A model generated the notes under the pieces. The model worked only from the letters and a program-made list of their open reading frames with translations. It ran no database searches and had not been told where the DNA came from. Shown here one piece after another: positions 26,818-37,219 of a stretch of DNA of 64,000 nucleotides. Positions within the stretch are counted from its first letter, which is position 1. Every line of letters starts with the position of its first letter. Source of the stretch: Aliarcobacter faecis (GTDB lineage Bacteria; Campylobacterota; Campylobacteria; Campylobacterales; Arcobacteraceae); the NCBI RefSeq assembly GCF_013201705.1, contig NZ_CP053837.1, positions 1,736,001 to 1,800,000 on the forward strand, written 5' to 3'. A program made the translations under genes and the position numbers.

Positions 26818-28146
26818 TTAATTATTTTTTATTGCCCAGAGGCTAAATTCAATATTTGGAATTTCTGTTGATAGATGAAATGCAAAACCAGAAGATTTTT
26901 TTAACTCTTCTAAGTTCTCTTGTGTTAATTCCAATTTGAAATATAAATGATTTACTTTATAAGGGATCTCTTTAGGTGCATTTGAAAGAGGTTTTAATTT
27001 ATATCCTACTAGATGAAAGTTTACTAAATTTCTAATAGTTTCAACTGTACCAAATTTTAAACTAACATCTAAAAGTTCTCTAAGCTTTACAGAACTAATA
27101 TCAGAAGATACACTGAATACAAAAGTAGAGTTATCAAAAAGTTCTCTATTATTTATTTGTGAAATATGTATTCCATATTTTACTTTATTTATAGGTAGTG
27201 AGATACTATTTTGCTCTAATACAGTTGTAAGCATCGATTTAATTTCTTTTAAAATATTTTGGAAGCTTTCATATTGCTCTTCATGTTTATAATTTATTTG
27301 ATTAGCTAGCCTTTTCTCTTTTTTCATAAAAACAGATAACTCACTAGCAAAAGATATTAAAACATAAAATATTTTATCAGGATGAATTTTATCTTGAGTT
27401 AATAAAAAATTTAATTGACTTTCTGTTTTATTTAATAATTGTAGTAATAAATAATCACCTATTTCTGTTGTTTTCATCAAAGAATCTGTAATCTTTTCTG
27501 ATAATTTTTCTGCCCTAAAAACAATTGTGCTTACTAACTCTTTAACTTGTGAAGAAAGTAAATCTGAATAGTTGAAATATAAATATATGGGAGCAAATTC
27601 TTTATCTAAAGATATGCTTCCACTTATTGTAACATCTGAAATTTTACAAATAGGTAGAGTTACATATGCCTCATTCTCTTCTTCAAAAGAGAGTTTAAAA
27701 TTATAACTTGCAAGTAATAAATCACAACTACTAGTTTCACCAGAATTTATATTTGGTATATTTGATGCTGTTCTTGCCCTAAATCTTGTTTGAAGATTTT
27801 TTTGCTCTTCAAAATGTATTTCATCATTACTATCTATATAAATAGGTAAAGATAAATATAAAATTTTTCCTATATGGTTTGCTTTAATATCAAAAACTAA
27901 ACTATTATTTAATCCATTTATATCAAATACTGTTCCATCTTTAAAAACTCCTGATGCTCTTTTTATAACTATTTTCCCACTATTTAAAAGATATTCATCT
28001 AATTCTAATTGAAAGAAACCCCAATTATTTGATATTAAACTTTTTGTTCTATTCATTATTTCAAAATCAAAATGCCTATCATTTTGCTGGAAATGTTGTG
28101 GTCTTATAAATAACCCTTCTCTCCAAACTACTCTATTGTTTTCCAT
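26818..28146 (-). CDS. tssK: T6SS baseplate protein TssK
   Basis: A 442-aa protein starting with the conserved family opening VVWREGLFIRPQHFQQ, and ending with the C-terminal domain (YKVNHLYFKLEL, FAFHLSTEIPNIEFSLWAIK). TssK trimers link the baseplate wedge (TssFGE) to the membrane complex through TssL and TssM. Encoded between tssJ and tssL, with 2- and 8-base gaps. Confidence 0.96.
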   Translation of the reverse strand: MENNRVVWREGLFIRPQHFQQNDRHFDFEIMNRTKSLISNNWGFFQLELDEYLLNSGKIVIKRASGVFKDGTVFDINGLNNSLVFDIKANHIGKILYLSLPIYIDSNDEIHFEEQKNLQTRFRARTASNIPNINSGETSSCDLLLASYNFKLSFEEENEAYVTLPICKISDVTISGSISLDKEFAPIYLYFNYSDLLSSQVKELVSTIVFRAEKLSEKITDSLMKTTEIGDYLLLQLLNKTESQLNFLLTQDKIHPDKIFYVLISFASELSVFMKKEKRLANQINYKHEEQYESFQNILKEIKSMLTTVLEQNSISLPINKVKYGIHISQINNRELFDNSTFVFSVSSDISSVKLRELLDVSLKFGTVETIRNLVNFHLVGYKLKPLSNAPKEIPYKVNHLYFKLELTQENLEELKKSSGFAFHLSTEIPNIEFSLWAIKNN

Positions 28147-28148
28147 AA

Positions 28149-28604
28149 TTATTTAACTCTTTCAATATTGAATTTTCTAATTTCAAATTCACTATAATTG
28201 TAAGAACCTTTTTTTAATTCAACTACATCTTTCCAAACATAATCATTATCAATTACTCTAAAATTAGCTACAATTCCTAAATATTTTGTCTTATCTGCAA
28301 AAGAAACTTTATAATTTTGTTTTTGTTCTGTTAAAATTATATGTTTTGATTGAGAAACTAAATCATCTTTTAAATTATCACCCGACTTTTCAAGAAGAGT
28401 CCAATAATCAAACTTTGAAAACTTTTCAGCAGATTCTAATTCATAAAAAGTAAGCATTAATGGGGAAGACCTTCCATCTACATCTTTATTTAAATCTTCT
28501 GTTGTTTTTATTACTAATTCTAAATGAGTTGGATTTTTTGCACAACCTGTTGCAAAAGCTATTACAAATAATACAAACATTAAATTTCTAAATTTTTTAA
28601 ACAT
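28149..28604 (-). CDS. tssJ: T6SS outer-membrane lipoprotein TssJ
   Basis: A 151-aa lipoprotein: signal helix followed by FATGCAKNP with the lipidated Cys at about residue 21. The mature domain has the transthyretin-like TssJ pattern (LELVIKTTEDLN, SPLMLTFYEL, YLGIVANFRVID). It sits in the outer membrane and binds the periplasmic end of TssM. Its place directly before tssK is standard. Confidence 0.93.
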   Translation of the reverse strand: MFKKFRNLMFVLFVIAFATGCAKNPTHLELVIKTTEDLNKDVDGRSSPLMLTFYELESAEKFSKFDYWTLLEKSGDNLKDDLVSQSKHIILTEQKQNYKVSFADKTKYLGIVANFRVIDNDYVWKDVVELKKGSYNYSEFEIRKFNIERVK

Positions 28605-28612
28605 TTTTTCTC

Positions 28613-29881
28613 CTATATTGATATTGTTTTAAAACAATTTATTTGATTTTCATACTCTTTTGATAAGTCAGTTTTTAAAGCTAAAACCATTTCTTGATTA
28701 TTTTTTAGAAGCTTATTATAATTTGAAATATAAGCATCCCACAATTGAAACTTTTTGGGAATAAAAGATTTAAAGTTATAATTTTTATAAAAACTATCTT
28801 CAAGCTTATCAACTTCAAACTCTTTTAAGAAAGAATTAACTAAAACTTCACAAGATTTTGCAAGAGCAAGATTATGATTATCTATTTCTGTAAATGATTT
28901 TTTAATAGCTTCTGATATTAGTATTACCTCATTCTTTGAATTACTTAATACCATTAAAGCCTCTTTTTTATCCCTTCTAATAGGATTTAAAGCTTCACTA
29001 CTAGAACCTGATTTATCTAAAGATAAATCATTTAAAATTTTATCTTTTATATCCAGAGATATTTTTAGGAAATTAATACTATATAAAACTATTTGAGCAA
29101 TTTCAGTTAATATTTTATCCTGTTCCTCTTTTTGTAAAGAACTTATATTTATTCCCAAACTTTTCTCTAAAATTTCAAAAGATACACTACTACTATTTAA
29201 GAGTGGCGGGTTTTCAATTTCATCTTCTAATTCACACTCTAAACCTTCATCAAAAACATTTAAATTAAAATATTTTTCTTCAATATGTTCATTTAAATTA
29301 TTAATAGTTTCATCAATAAATATCTCTTCACTTTTTTGCATAGAAGTTGTATTATTGAGCATACTAAGTATTGAACTATCTTTTTGTTCATATATATCCA
29401 TAATATTATTTAATGGTTCAAATTTCTCTTCTTTTAAAAAACTATTTTTCATAATACTATTATTTCCTGATAAAAAATCATCATCAGGTATAAGCATTCT
29501 TGAAGATAATCCACTATTATTTCCTAAAAGATGATTGAAACTATTAAAACCTAAAGTATTAATTTCATTATCAAGTAATCTGGCTTTTATTTCATAATCT
29601 CCGATAATAAAGATATCCGAATTATTTATTTTAATAGGCATATCTTTTGGTAATTTTCTATAAGGATTCTTTAGATATGTACCATTTGTACTAACATCTG
29701 TTATAAAATAAAAACTATCTTTATATTCTATTAAAACATGTTTGGAAGATATATGGCTACTTTTATCTTCAAGTGTAAAATTAGCTTCATTTGATCTTCC
29801 AACAAAACCACTTTTTTGATTAAATTTATATGAATTAATATATAGTTTTTCACCCTTAACTATCTCTAAAACTAATTCCAT
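28613..29881 (-). CDS. tagH: FHA-domain protein of the T6SS (TagH/Fha)
   Basis: A 422-aa cytoplasmic protein with an N-terminal FHA domain (about 1-100) showing the phosphothreonine-binding signatures GRSNEANF, SSHISSKHVLIEY and DVSTNGTYLKN. An acidic, Ser/Asn-rich linker follows (about 110-230), then a helical C-terminal domain like that of T6SS Fha/TagH proteins. With the kinase encoded after tssM it suggests a threonine-phosphorylation switch for T6SS assembly. Confidence 0.9.
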   Translation of the reverse strand: MELVLEIVKGEKLYINSYKFNQKSGFVGRSNEANFTLEDKSSHISSKHVLIEYKDSFYFITDVSTNGTYLKNPYRKLPKDMPIKINNSDIFIIGDYEIKARLLDNEINTLGFNSFNHLLGNNSGLSSRMLIPDDDFLSGNNSIMKNSFLKEEKFEPLNNIMDIYEQKDSSILSMLNNTTSMQKSEEIFIDETINNLNEHIEEKYFNLNVFDEGLECELEDEIENPPLLNSSSVSFEILEKSLGINISSLQKEEQDKILTEIAQIVLYSINFLKISLDIKDKILNDLSLDKSGSSSEALNPIRRDKKEALMVLSNSKNEVILISEAIKKSFTEIDNHNLALAKSCEVLVNSFLKEFEVDKLEDSFYKNYNFKSFIPKKFQLWDAYISNYNKLLKNNQEMVLALKTDLSKEYENQINCFKTISI

Positions 29882-29884
29882 AAT

Positions 29885-30007
29885 TTATTTTTCCTTTACA
29901 TTTTCAATCTCAGGTTTTGCTAAATATAGTGGTTTATAATTTTCACTCATTTTTGCACAACCTGAAAAAAAATAAGTAATTAATATAACTAAACAAATTT
30001 TTTTCAT
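29885..30007 (-). CDS. 40-aa lipoprotein in the T6SS operon
   Basis: A complete small ORF starting MKKICLVILITYFFSGCAK: a lipoprotein signal with lipobox FSGC (Cys at residue 17), leaving a mature peptide of only 24 residues (SENYKPLYLAKPEIE...). A purine-rich ribosome site (AGGAG) lies upstream. It sits in the 148-base gap between tssH and the FHA gene in the same direction. It may be an accessory lipoprotein of the TssJLM complex; no known counterpart comes to mind. Confidence 0.7.
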   Translation of the reverse strand: MKKICLVILITYFFSGCAKMSENYKPLYLAKPEIENVKEK

Positions 30008-30029
30008 TTTTTTCTCCTATAATATAAAA

Positions 30030-32555
30030 TTAACTAACTTGAATCTCTTTATTTTTATCAATAGATACTTTTATTGCTGTAATCTTTCTCTTACTTACAA
30101 TAGATTCTAAGTAAAACTTTGATAACTTTGGTAAAATATTTAAATTTATAATTAAATCAATATTTCTAGCCCCTGTATCAATACTATTTGACAAAGATAC
30201 AATATGATTTAATAAATTTTCATCTAGTTTTAATTCAATCTCTTTTTTAGCAAATTGTTCAATAATATGTTTTAGTTTTACTTTCACAATATTTTTTAAA
30301 GCTTCTTCATCTAGATTTAAATAAGGAACAACATTCATTCTTCCTAAGAGTGCTGGTTTTAAGTAGTTTGATAAAGTTGGAATAATTGTATTTGTAAGCT
30401 CTCCAAAACTAATATTTTTATTACTTAAATATAGATTTGTTATTAAATCTGTAGCCAAATTTGATGTCATTAAGATAGTTGTATTTCTAAAATCAATTAC
30501 TCTTCCTTCTGAATCATTAATCTCCCCTCTATCAAAAATTTGATAAAAAAGATTCAAAATATCAGGGTGTGCTTTTTCTATTTCATCAAATAATACAACA
30601 CTATATGGTTTAACTCTTACAGCATCAGTTAATTCTCCACCTTCTCCATATCCAACATATCCTGGAGGAGAGCCAATTAATCTTGAAATAGTATGTTTTT
30701 CCTGAAATTCTGTCATATTAATAACTGTTAAAAAATTTTCTCCACCATACATAAAATCAGCTATTGCTCTTGCTGTTTCAGTTTTTCCAACACCACTTGG
30801 TCCAACAAGTAAAAATACTCCTGAAGGAGAATTCTCTTTTTTTAGTCCAGATACAAATATTTGTAAAAACTGACTTAAATATTCAATTGCTTTATTTTGC
30901 CCAATAACTCTACTTTGTAAATTCTTTTCAAGTTCCATTACATTTTTTATTTGTTCACTAATCATACTTCCAAGAGGAACACCAGTCCATGATGATATAA
31001 CTTTTGCCACCTCATCTTTTGAAACTCTTTCTTTGATAAACTTACTTTTTTTATGAAGTTTTACTAGCTCATTTTCAAGAGTTTTTCTTATTTTTTTATC
31101 ATCTTCTTTTTGTAGTTTTTCTAATAACTCTTTCTCTTTTATAAAATTATTAGTAAATTCTTCTAGCTCTTTTTCAAGTCTTTCTATATCACTTTTAAGT
31201 TCTATAATTGATTTTTTATAATCTTTAATACTATTTTTATCATCTCTTTCTAAAGAATCTTGCTCTCTTTTTTTCTCTTTAATTTTTATCTCTAGTTTTT
31301 GTATTTCAAAAGGTATATTAGTTTTACTAATTTTTACATTTGCACAAGCAGTATCTAAAACATCAATTGCTTTATCAGGTAGTTGTCTTCCATTTATATA
31401 TCTAGCAGATAAATATACTGTATTTTTTAAAGCTTCATCTTCTATATAGACATTATGTACTTCTTCATATTTTTTAGATAAACCTCTTAAAATTGTAATA
31501 GTATCATCAATTGAAGGTTCAAAAATATCAATTTTCTGGAATCTTCTTGATAATGCTGGATCTTTTTCAAAATATTTTCTATATTCAAGCCATGTTGTAG
31601 CTGCTATTGTTCTAAGTTCTCCTCTTGCAAGTGCAGGTTTCAATAAATTTGCAGCATCAGAAGTTCCTTCACTTCCACCTGCTCCCATTAAAGTATGAGC
31701 TTCATCTATAAATAAAATTATTGGTTTAGAACTAGATTGAACCTCTTGTATAATCATTTGAAGCCTTCTTTCAAACTCTCCTTTAATACTAGTTCCTGCT
31801 TGTAATGCACCTATATCTAAAGTTAATATTTCAGAATCATAAAGTTCAATTGGTACTTCTTTATTAATAATTTTTAAAGCTAAACCTTCAACTATCGCAC
31901 TTTTTCCAACACCAGCTTCTCCAACTAAAATTGGATTATTTTTTCTTCTTCTTAATAAAATATCTATAGCCTGTTTTATCTCTTCTTCTCTGCATAAGAC
32001 TATATCTAGCTTATCGTCTCTTGCCAATTGTGTCAAATTTGTAGTATATTTTTCAAGCTCTGTTTTTATATTGTTTTTTGATTTATCTATCTCAATATCT
32101 TTTAATTTAAGCCCTTTTATTAAACTTTTTGCCTCTTCTTTATCAATTTGTTTAAAAAATTCAAAATATTTAGTATTAGAATATTTAAATAAATTCTCAA
32201 GAAAAGACAAAATCATACACTCTTCATTTATTATTTTTGTAGAGAATTCAATTACTGCTGTATAATATGACTCCTCTAGAAAATTTATGAAAGCTATTGA
32301 AAAAATTGGATTATTACTTTCTGTTACTAATTTTGAGCTACTTTCTAATATATTTAACAATTTTTTATCATCTATTTTATATTGTAAAAATAGTTTAGAG
32401 AGCAAACTATCTTTATTTATTAACATAACATAAAAAATATCTTCAAGTATAATCTCATTCCCACCTCTAGATATACATCTTTTTGCTCCTTCTTCTAAAT
32501 AATTTTTTGTTTTTATATCTAAACTATCAATTAATTCTTTTAATTCAATTTTCAT
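30030..32555 (-). CDS. tssH: T6SS sheath-recycling AAA+ ATPase TssH (ClpV)
   Basis: An 841-aa ClpB-type unfoldase that disassembles contracted TssBC sheaths. An N-terminal ClpN-like domain (about 1-155) precedes AAA1 with Walker A GEAGVGKSAIVEG and Walker B ILFIDEAHTLMGAGG. A coiled-coil middle domain (about 415-510) follows, then AAA2 with GPSGVGKTETARA and VVLFDEIEKAHPD. The end differs from ClpB. It overlaps tssG by 11 bases, which fits one operon. Confidence 0.96.
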   Translation of the reverse strand: MKIELKELIDSLDIKTKNYLEEGAKRCISRGGNEIILEDIFYVMLINKDSLLSKLFLQYKIDDKKLLNILESSSKLVTESNNPIFSIAFINFLEESYYTAVIEFSTKIINEECMILSFLENLFKYSNTKYFEFFKQIDKEEAKSLIKGLKLKDIEIDKSKNNIKTELEKYTTNLTQLARDDKLDIVLCREEEIKQAIDILLRRRKNNPILVGEAGVGKSAIVEGLALKIINKEVPIELYDSEILTLDIGALQAGTSIKGEFERRLQMIIQEVQSSSKPIILFIDEAHTLMGAGGSEGTSDAANLLKPALARGELRTIAATTWLEYRKYFEKDPALSRRFQKIDIFEPSIDDTITILRGLSKKYEEVHNVYIEDEALKNTVYLSARYINGRQLPDKAIDVLDTACANVKISKTNIPFEIQKLEIKIKEKKREQDSLERDDKNSIKDYKKSIIELKSDIERLEKELEEFTNNFIKEKELLEKLQKEDDKKIRKTLENELVKLHKKSKFIKERVSKDEVAKVISSWTGVPLGSMISEQIKNVMELEKNLQSRVIGQNKAIEYLSQFLQIFVSGLKKENSPSGVFLLVGPSGVGKTETARAIADFMYGGENFLTVINMTEFQEKHTISRLIGSPPGYVGYGEGGELTDAVRVKPYSVVLFDEIEKAHPDILNLFYQIFDRGEINDSEGRVIDFRNTTILMTSNLATDLITNLYLSNKNISFGELTNTIIPTLSNYLKPALLGRMNVVPYLNLDEEALKNIVKVKLKHIIEQFAKKEIELKLDENLLNHIVSLSNSIDTGARNIDLIINLNILPKLSKFYLESIVSKRKITAIKVSIDKNKEIQVS

Positions 32556-33546
32556 TATCGCCCCTTCTTATCATGAGTATCTCTTCATCCATTGTTTTTT
32601 GACCTATCCAGCAATTAATTCCTAAATAAAAATCACTTCCATCTTTTAAAATAAATTCTTTTTTCTCATCTTTTTTTATTTGTAGAACCAAATCATAACT
32701 AAGAGGTTCTTGCATCATAAAATTAATAAGTTCTTCTAGTTCATAAATTTTTTCTCCCAAAATACTATAATCTATAAGATCTTCAAACTTTGAATTATTT
32801 AATAATATTTTAAATTTGTTATTTCTACCAACAACATAATCACCTATTAAAAAATCTTCCCCTAATTTAGAATTTTCTAATCCTAGTTTGGCTTTTTGCC
32901 AAATTGGAATATTATACTTTTGAGGAATAAACTCAACTATTTCTAAATCATTATGTGATAAATAATGTCCCAAAATAGATTTTATATTGTTTACTGATTG
33001 GAAACGCATATTTAATAACCCAGAATAACAAAGAAGTTTTGACAAATTTATTTTTGACTTTTTATCTATAAAATTCATTCTTAAACCAAGAAAAGAGAGA
33101 ATATATTTAGAAAAAGTATCGCTTAAATCTTTTTGATACTGTACGTAATATCTATGTTTTTCCCAGATTGGATAGATAAATTTTTGTAAATGATGATTAA
33201 ATAAATTCAAAAAATCATATAAAATTTTATCTGTCTCATAACTTCTTAAAACCATCTCACTATAATTTGATGGCATTGGTGATTGGCTTCCAAAAATAGA
33301 TAAAAAATTTAAAGTTATTTCCACAACAATTTTTTTATCTACTTCTTTAAATTCTATATTAGATACATCTGATTTTTGAAATGATAAACTTGGATTTGCT
33401 TTAAAAATTAAATTATTATATAAATCCTTCTCAGTTTCATTTGGATAAAAAGGCTTTAAAAATACAATAGCTATTCTAATAACTTGTGCTAATTTAATAT
33501 TTTTTATAGTCTTATTTAATTTATCATTAACTTTTTCTAATAACAT
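32545..33546 (-). CDS. tssG: T6SS baseplate protein TssG
   Basis: A 333-aa protein with the TssG/VasB pattern: ...FKANPSLSFQKSDVSNIEF near the start, LNFLSIFGSQSPMPSNYSEM, LSFLGLRM, LLNMRFQSVNNIKSILGHYLS, and GDYVVGRNNKFKI. It forms the wedge with TssF and TssE. It lies 4 bases after tssF and overlaps tssH. Confidence 0.94.
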   Translation of the reverse strand: MLLEKVNDKLNKTIKNIKLAQVIRIAIVFLKPFYPNETEKDLYNNLIFKANPSLSFQKSDVSNIEFKEVDKKIVVEITLNFLSIFGSQSPMPSNYSEMVLRSYETDKILYDFLNLFNHHLQKFIYPIWEKHRYYVQYQKDLSDTFSKYILSFLGLRMNFIDKKSKINLSKLLCYSGLLNMRFQSVNNIKSILGHYLSHNDLEIVEFIPQKYNIPIWQKAKLGLENSKLGEDFLIGDYVVGRNNKFKILLNNSKFEDLIDYSILGEKIYELEELINFMMQEPLSYDLVLQIKKDEKKEFILKDGSDFYLGINCWIGQKTMDEEILMIRRGDNEN

Positions 33547-33550
33547 TTTT

Positions 33551-35323
33551 TTAAATTATATTTTTACTGCCAATTTTAATAGGCCATTCAAAAGTATCTT
33601 CATTTAATACTTCAACAGTTAATTTATGAAAAGAGTTTATACTACTATAAAGTGAAAAAAACTCATTTAAAACATTACAAAATAGATATATTTCACCAAG
33701 AGTTGAAAACTTATTTTTATCTATTTTAATGTTTATATGGTTTCCTCTTATTGGAAAACCTTTATCTATATATTCACATTTTGAATATTCAATAGAGACT
33801 AAACCTTCTAAGTTTCTAGCATTTCTCTCTCTTTGCTTTAAATCATAAGCTCCATAAAAATCATAAACTTCTAAAATTCTTCTTAATGTATTTATATCAG
33901 TTAAAGATAGATAGTTTAAGGACATATTTGAAATAACTTTCCATAAAAAATCTTTTGCTATTGGAGGAGGATAACTTATTGATGGAATACTTATATTTTT
34001 AAAAGCTCTATTTTTAGTATTTATTCCCATTCTTGCTATATTAATATCTCCTATTCCTAAACTACTTGGTATATTTCTATTCGTACAAAGAAGTTTTAAA
34101 GATACTGTTGTATTTATATTTGAAAAAATTGTCTCTCTTGTTATATTTGAAAATCTAATATAACTATTTGTTCTATCTCCTTGATTTGAAGTTTTTGTTC
34201 TAATTGAATAAAAATCTTTATTTTGTAATGAATGTTCAAATTCTTCAAAAGGTAATAAATCCTGATAAGAAGATGTTTTATGAGACCAAGTTCTTACTTT
34301 TTCAACAGCAAAGACTTCACCTTCTTCTTTTGTTAATTCAATAGGCTCTATTAAATATTCATCATTTTCAATGCTTTTTTTAATAGGAACAGCATCTGTA
34401 TTAAAAATATTTATTATAGGAGTTGCATATAGAACAAAATTATCTTTTGTAGGAATCTCTTGATTTGTAAATGTTTTTAAAAAATTAATCTTTATTACAA
34501 AATTTCTACATTTATTTAATATACTTTCATCTATATTCTTAATTTGCTCTAAATTCTCTATATCAACAAATAAAAATTTATCTCTAAAGCAATAATACTC
34601 CTGAAATAGGATATACCCTTTAAAAAGATTTTTTGAATAAGGTAGCATATATTCTTTATCATCTAAACCAACAGATTTTATAGAATTTTTATCAATATTT
34701 ATACTTCTTAATGTCTCATTATCTTTATCTTTTAATAATATTGTAATATTTTCAACATATTTTATTAAGTATAGATATAAATCATAAGCTATAAATTTTG
34801 AACCATTTAAAAAAAATCTTAATTTATCAAAGTTAATTTCATTCAAGGTAGAAGAATTTGTAGTTTTAAAAAAAAACTCTATTGAACTTTTTTTATTATT
34901 TGTAAAATATTCAATATTTCCTAATTCTATTGGTAAAATATTTGTATCATAAACTGTTTTAAATGTACACTGTTTTAGATTTGCTTTTACCTTACTTAAT
35001 ATTTCTGTATCTTTTTCTATTAAAATATTTTCGCTTGAATCTTTATTAGCTTCATATTGTATTATGCTATAAGATGGAATTACTCGGTTATAATTTGGCC
35101 ACAATATTTGAACTAAAGTATGTGCAACCTCAGGTAATTCCTGATCCAATAACTGATTTAAATTTCCAGTTAAGAAAGCAAAACCTTCAAGAAGTCTTTC
35201 AACATCAGGATCTTGCCCCTCTTTTGATAAATACGAAGAAAGTCCAGGATTTTTTTTAGAAAACTCTAATCCTTTAGTTCTTAAAGAAATCAACTCTTTT
35301 TTATAGTAATCATTAAATTTCAT
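33551..35323 (-). CDS. tssF: T6SS baseplate protein TssF
   Basis: A 590-aa protein with the characteristic opening FNDYYKKELISLRTKGLEFSK, then DPDVERLLEGFAFLTGNL and LPEVAHTLVQILWPNYNRVIPS. Later blocks include YKNISIPSISYPPP-like sequence and GLVSIEYSKCEYIDKGFPIRG. TssF is the main wedge protein of the baseplate around VgrG. Its start abuts the tssE stop directly (35323/35324). Confidence 0.95.
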   Translation of the reverse strand: MKFNDYYKKELISLRTKGLEFSKKNPGLSSYLSKEGQDPDVERLLEGFAFLTGNLNQLLDQELPEVAHTLVQILWPNYNRVIPSYSIIQYEANKDSSENILIEKDTEILSKVKANLKQCTFKTVYDTNILPIELGNIEYFTNNKKSSIEFFFKTTNSSTLNEINFDKLRFFLNGSKFIAYDLYLYLIKYVENITILLKDKDNETLRSINIDKNSIKSVGLDDKEYMLPYSKNLFKGYILFQEYYCFRDKFLFVDIENLEQIKNIDESILNKCRNFVIKINFLKTFTNQEIPTKDNFVLYATPIINIFNTDAVPIKKSIENDEYLIEPIELTKEEGEVFAVEKVRTWSHKTSSYQDLLPFEEFEHSLQNKDFYSIRTKTSNQGDRTNSYIRFSNITRETIFSNINTTVSLKLLCTNRNIPSSLGIGDINIARMGINTKNRAFKNISIPSISYPPPIAKDFLWKVISNMSLNYLSLTDINTLRRILEVYDFYGAYDLKQRERNARNLEGLVSIEYSKCEYIDKGFPIRGNHINIKIDKNKFSTLGEIYLFCNVLNEFFSLYSSINSFHKLTVEVLNEDTFEWPIKIGSKNII

Positions 35324-35734
35324 CTATATTTCTTTATATATTTTTGTTTTACCATTACTTAGTAGATTTGCTTTAAAAATAATATGCTCTGTATTTTTAC
35401 TAGACATTTTTAAAAATCCATCTATTATAATATCCATTCTGTTTGCTTTTAATGAATCTTTATCAATACGAACCCTAGTTCTGATAAGTCTTGGTTCATA
35501 TTTATTGATACATCTTTCGCAATCCATTTCTAACTTTTCTATAGAATCTTTCATACTTAAATTTATATTATTTAAATCAGGTTTTCCATAATCAAGTAGA
35601 ATTTGTGCACTTCCTGCATTTGTTGAAAAAATTCTTGATAAATTATTTGCAATAGAACTATAAAAAGAATCTAAATTTTTCACAGTTTCATACTCAGTTG
35701 GTAATAATCTTTCAAATAAACTTCCCTTATACAT
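35324..35734 (-). CDS. tssE: T6SS baseplate protein TssE (gp25-like)
   Basis: A 136-aa protein of the phage gp25/TssE lysozyme-like family: GSLFERLLP near the start, LDYGKPDLNNINLS, then YEPRLIRTRVRID. It starts sheath assembly at the baseplate. It is encoded 3 bases after tssC. Confidence 0.93.
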   Translation of the reverse strand: MYKGSLFERLLPTEYETVKNLDSFYSSIANNLSRIFSTNAGSAQILLDYGKPDLNNINLSMKDSIEKLEMDCERCINKYEPRLIRTRVRIDKDSLKANRMDIIIDGFLKMSSKNTEHIIFKANLLSNGKTKIYKEI

Positions 35735-35737
35735 AAA

Positions 35738-37210
35738 TTACTCTTTATCTAATTTTCCAACTAATGATAATTCAAAGCTAGCACCCATATATTTAAAATG
35801 TGGTCTTAAAGACAATCTTACTTTATACCAACCTGGATCATTTTCCACATCATTAACTTCTATATTCATATTTTTAAATGGTCTCTTACTTCTTATTTCA
35901 GCACTTGGGTTTTCTTGATTTGCAACATATTGTTTTGCCCATTTATTCAACTCTCTTTCCAAATCAGCTCTTTCTCTCCAAGAACCAATATGCTCTCTTT
36001 GAAGAACTTTTATATAATGTGACATTCTTGTAATTGCAAATAAATATGGAAGTTGAGTTCCTAATTTATAGTTTAATTGAGCTACATTTCCCTCAGGAGT
36101 ATCTGGAAAAACTTTTGGAATTTGTGCTGAACTTGCTGCAAAAAATGCTGCTGAGTTATTCCCCTTTCTCATAATTAATGGAATAAATCCCTGTTCTGAA
36201 AGCTCATATTCTCTTCTATCTGAAATTAAAACTTCTGTTGGAATTTTCATCTCAATATCACCCATACTTTCAAAAGTATGTACAGGTAAATCTCTTACTT
36301 CTCCACCTGATTTTGGTCCAATAATATTAGTGCACCATCTATAACTTGCAAAACTTTCTGTTAATTTACTTGCAAAAGCATAAACAGTACTTCCCCATAG
36401 ATAGTTTTCATGGCTAGCACTAACATTTTCTTTATAAACAAATTTTGAAATTGGATTATCTTCTGGGTGATATGGCGGTCTTAATAAAAATCTAGGAAGA
36501 GTTAATCCTACATATTTAGAATCTTCATTTTGTCTAAAACCTCTCCAAGCTGCAAATTGTGGTGAGTTCATAACATCATCTAAATCTTTTAAATCTGGTA
36601 AGCCTTCAAAACTATCTAAACCAAAAAATTTTGGTCCAGCTGCTGTAATTACTGGAGCATGAGCCATAGCAGCTATTGAAGATATTTTATTTAATAATTT
36701 CATATCATAATTTGAAGGAGAAATTTCATAATCTGCTATTATTGTTCCAACAGGTTGTCCACCAAACTGTCCATATCCACTTGTATAAATATGTTTATAA
36801 AGACCAGATTGAGTAATATCTAAACTATCTTCAAAATCTTCCATTAAATCTTCTTTTGAAACATTAATAATTTCCATTATAATGTTTTGTCTAAAATCAG
36901 TTCTTTCAACTAATAAATGTAAACCTTTCCATCTTGATTCTATTGCTTGAAATTCTTGATTATGTATTATCTCATCCATTTGTAAAGAAATTCTTTCATC
37001 AATTTGAGCTATTAATTTATCTATTAAAGATTTATTTATTTTTTCATCTTTATTATCTGTTTTAATAAGTTCTTGAATTAAAGCTTCAACACCAGATTTT
37101 ACAATACTATATCCATCATCATTTTGTGTAATATTTGTCTGAGAAACTATACTATCAAGTAGGCTTGAATTATTATGTTTAGTATTTTGACTAGATAATT
37201 GTTCTTGCAT
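35738..37210 (-). CDS. tssC: T6SS sheath protein TssC (VipB)
   Basis: A 490-aa large sheath subunit. Strong family blocks: ESRWKGLHLLVERTDFRQN, QPVGTIIADYEISPS, FAAWRGFRQNEDSKYVGLTLPRF, YAFASKLTESFASYRWC, and the C-terminal NIEVNDVENDPGWYKVRLSLRPHFKYMGASFELSL, quoted here only as a long block at about residues 445-485. With TssB it makes the contractile sheath that TssH recycles. The gene follows tssB after 9 bases. Confidence 0.97.
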   Translation of the reverse strand: MQEQLSSQNTKHNNSSLLDSIVSQTNITQNDDGYSIVKSGVEALIQELIKTDNKDEKINKSLIDKLIAQIDERISLQMDEIIHNQEFQAIESRWKGLHLLVERTDFRQNIIMEIINVSKEDLMEDFEDSLDITQSGLYKHIYTSGYGQFGGQPVGTIIADYEISPSNYDMKLLNKISSIAAMAHAPVITAAGPKFFGLDSFEGLPDLKDLDDVMNSPQFAAWRGFRQNEDSKYVGLTLPRFLLRPPYHPEDNPISKFVYKENVSASHENYLWGSTVYAFASKLTESFASYRWCTNIIGPKSGGEVRDLPVHTFESMGDIEMKIPTEVLISDRREYELSEQGFIPLIMRKGNNSAAFFAASSAQIPKVFPDTPEGNVAQLNYKLGTQLPYLFAITRMSHYIKVLQREHIGSWRERADLERELNKWAKQYVANQENPSAEIRSKRPFKNMNIEVNDVENDPGWYKVRLSLRPHFKYMGASFELSLVGKLDKE

Positions 37211-37219
37211 ATTTATTCC

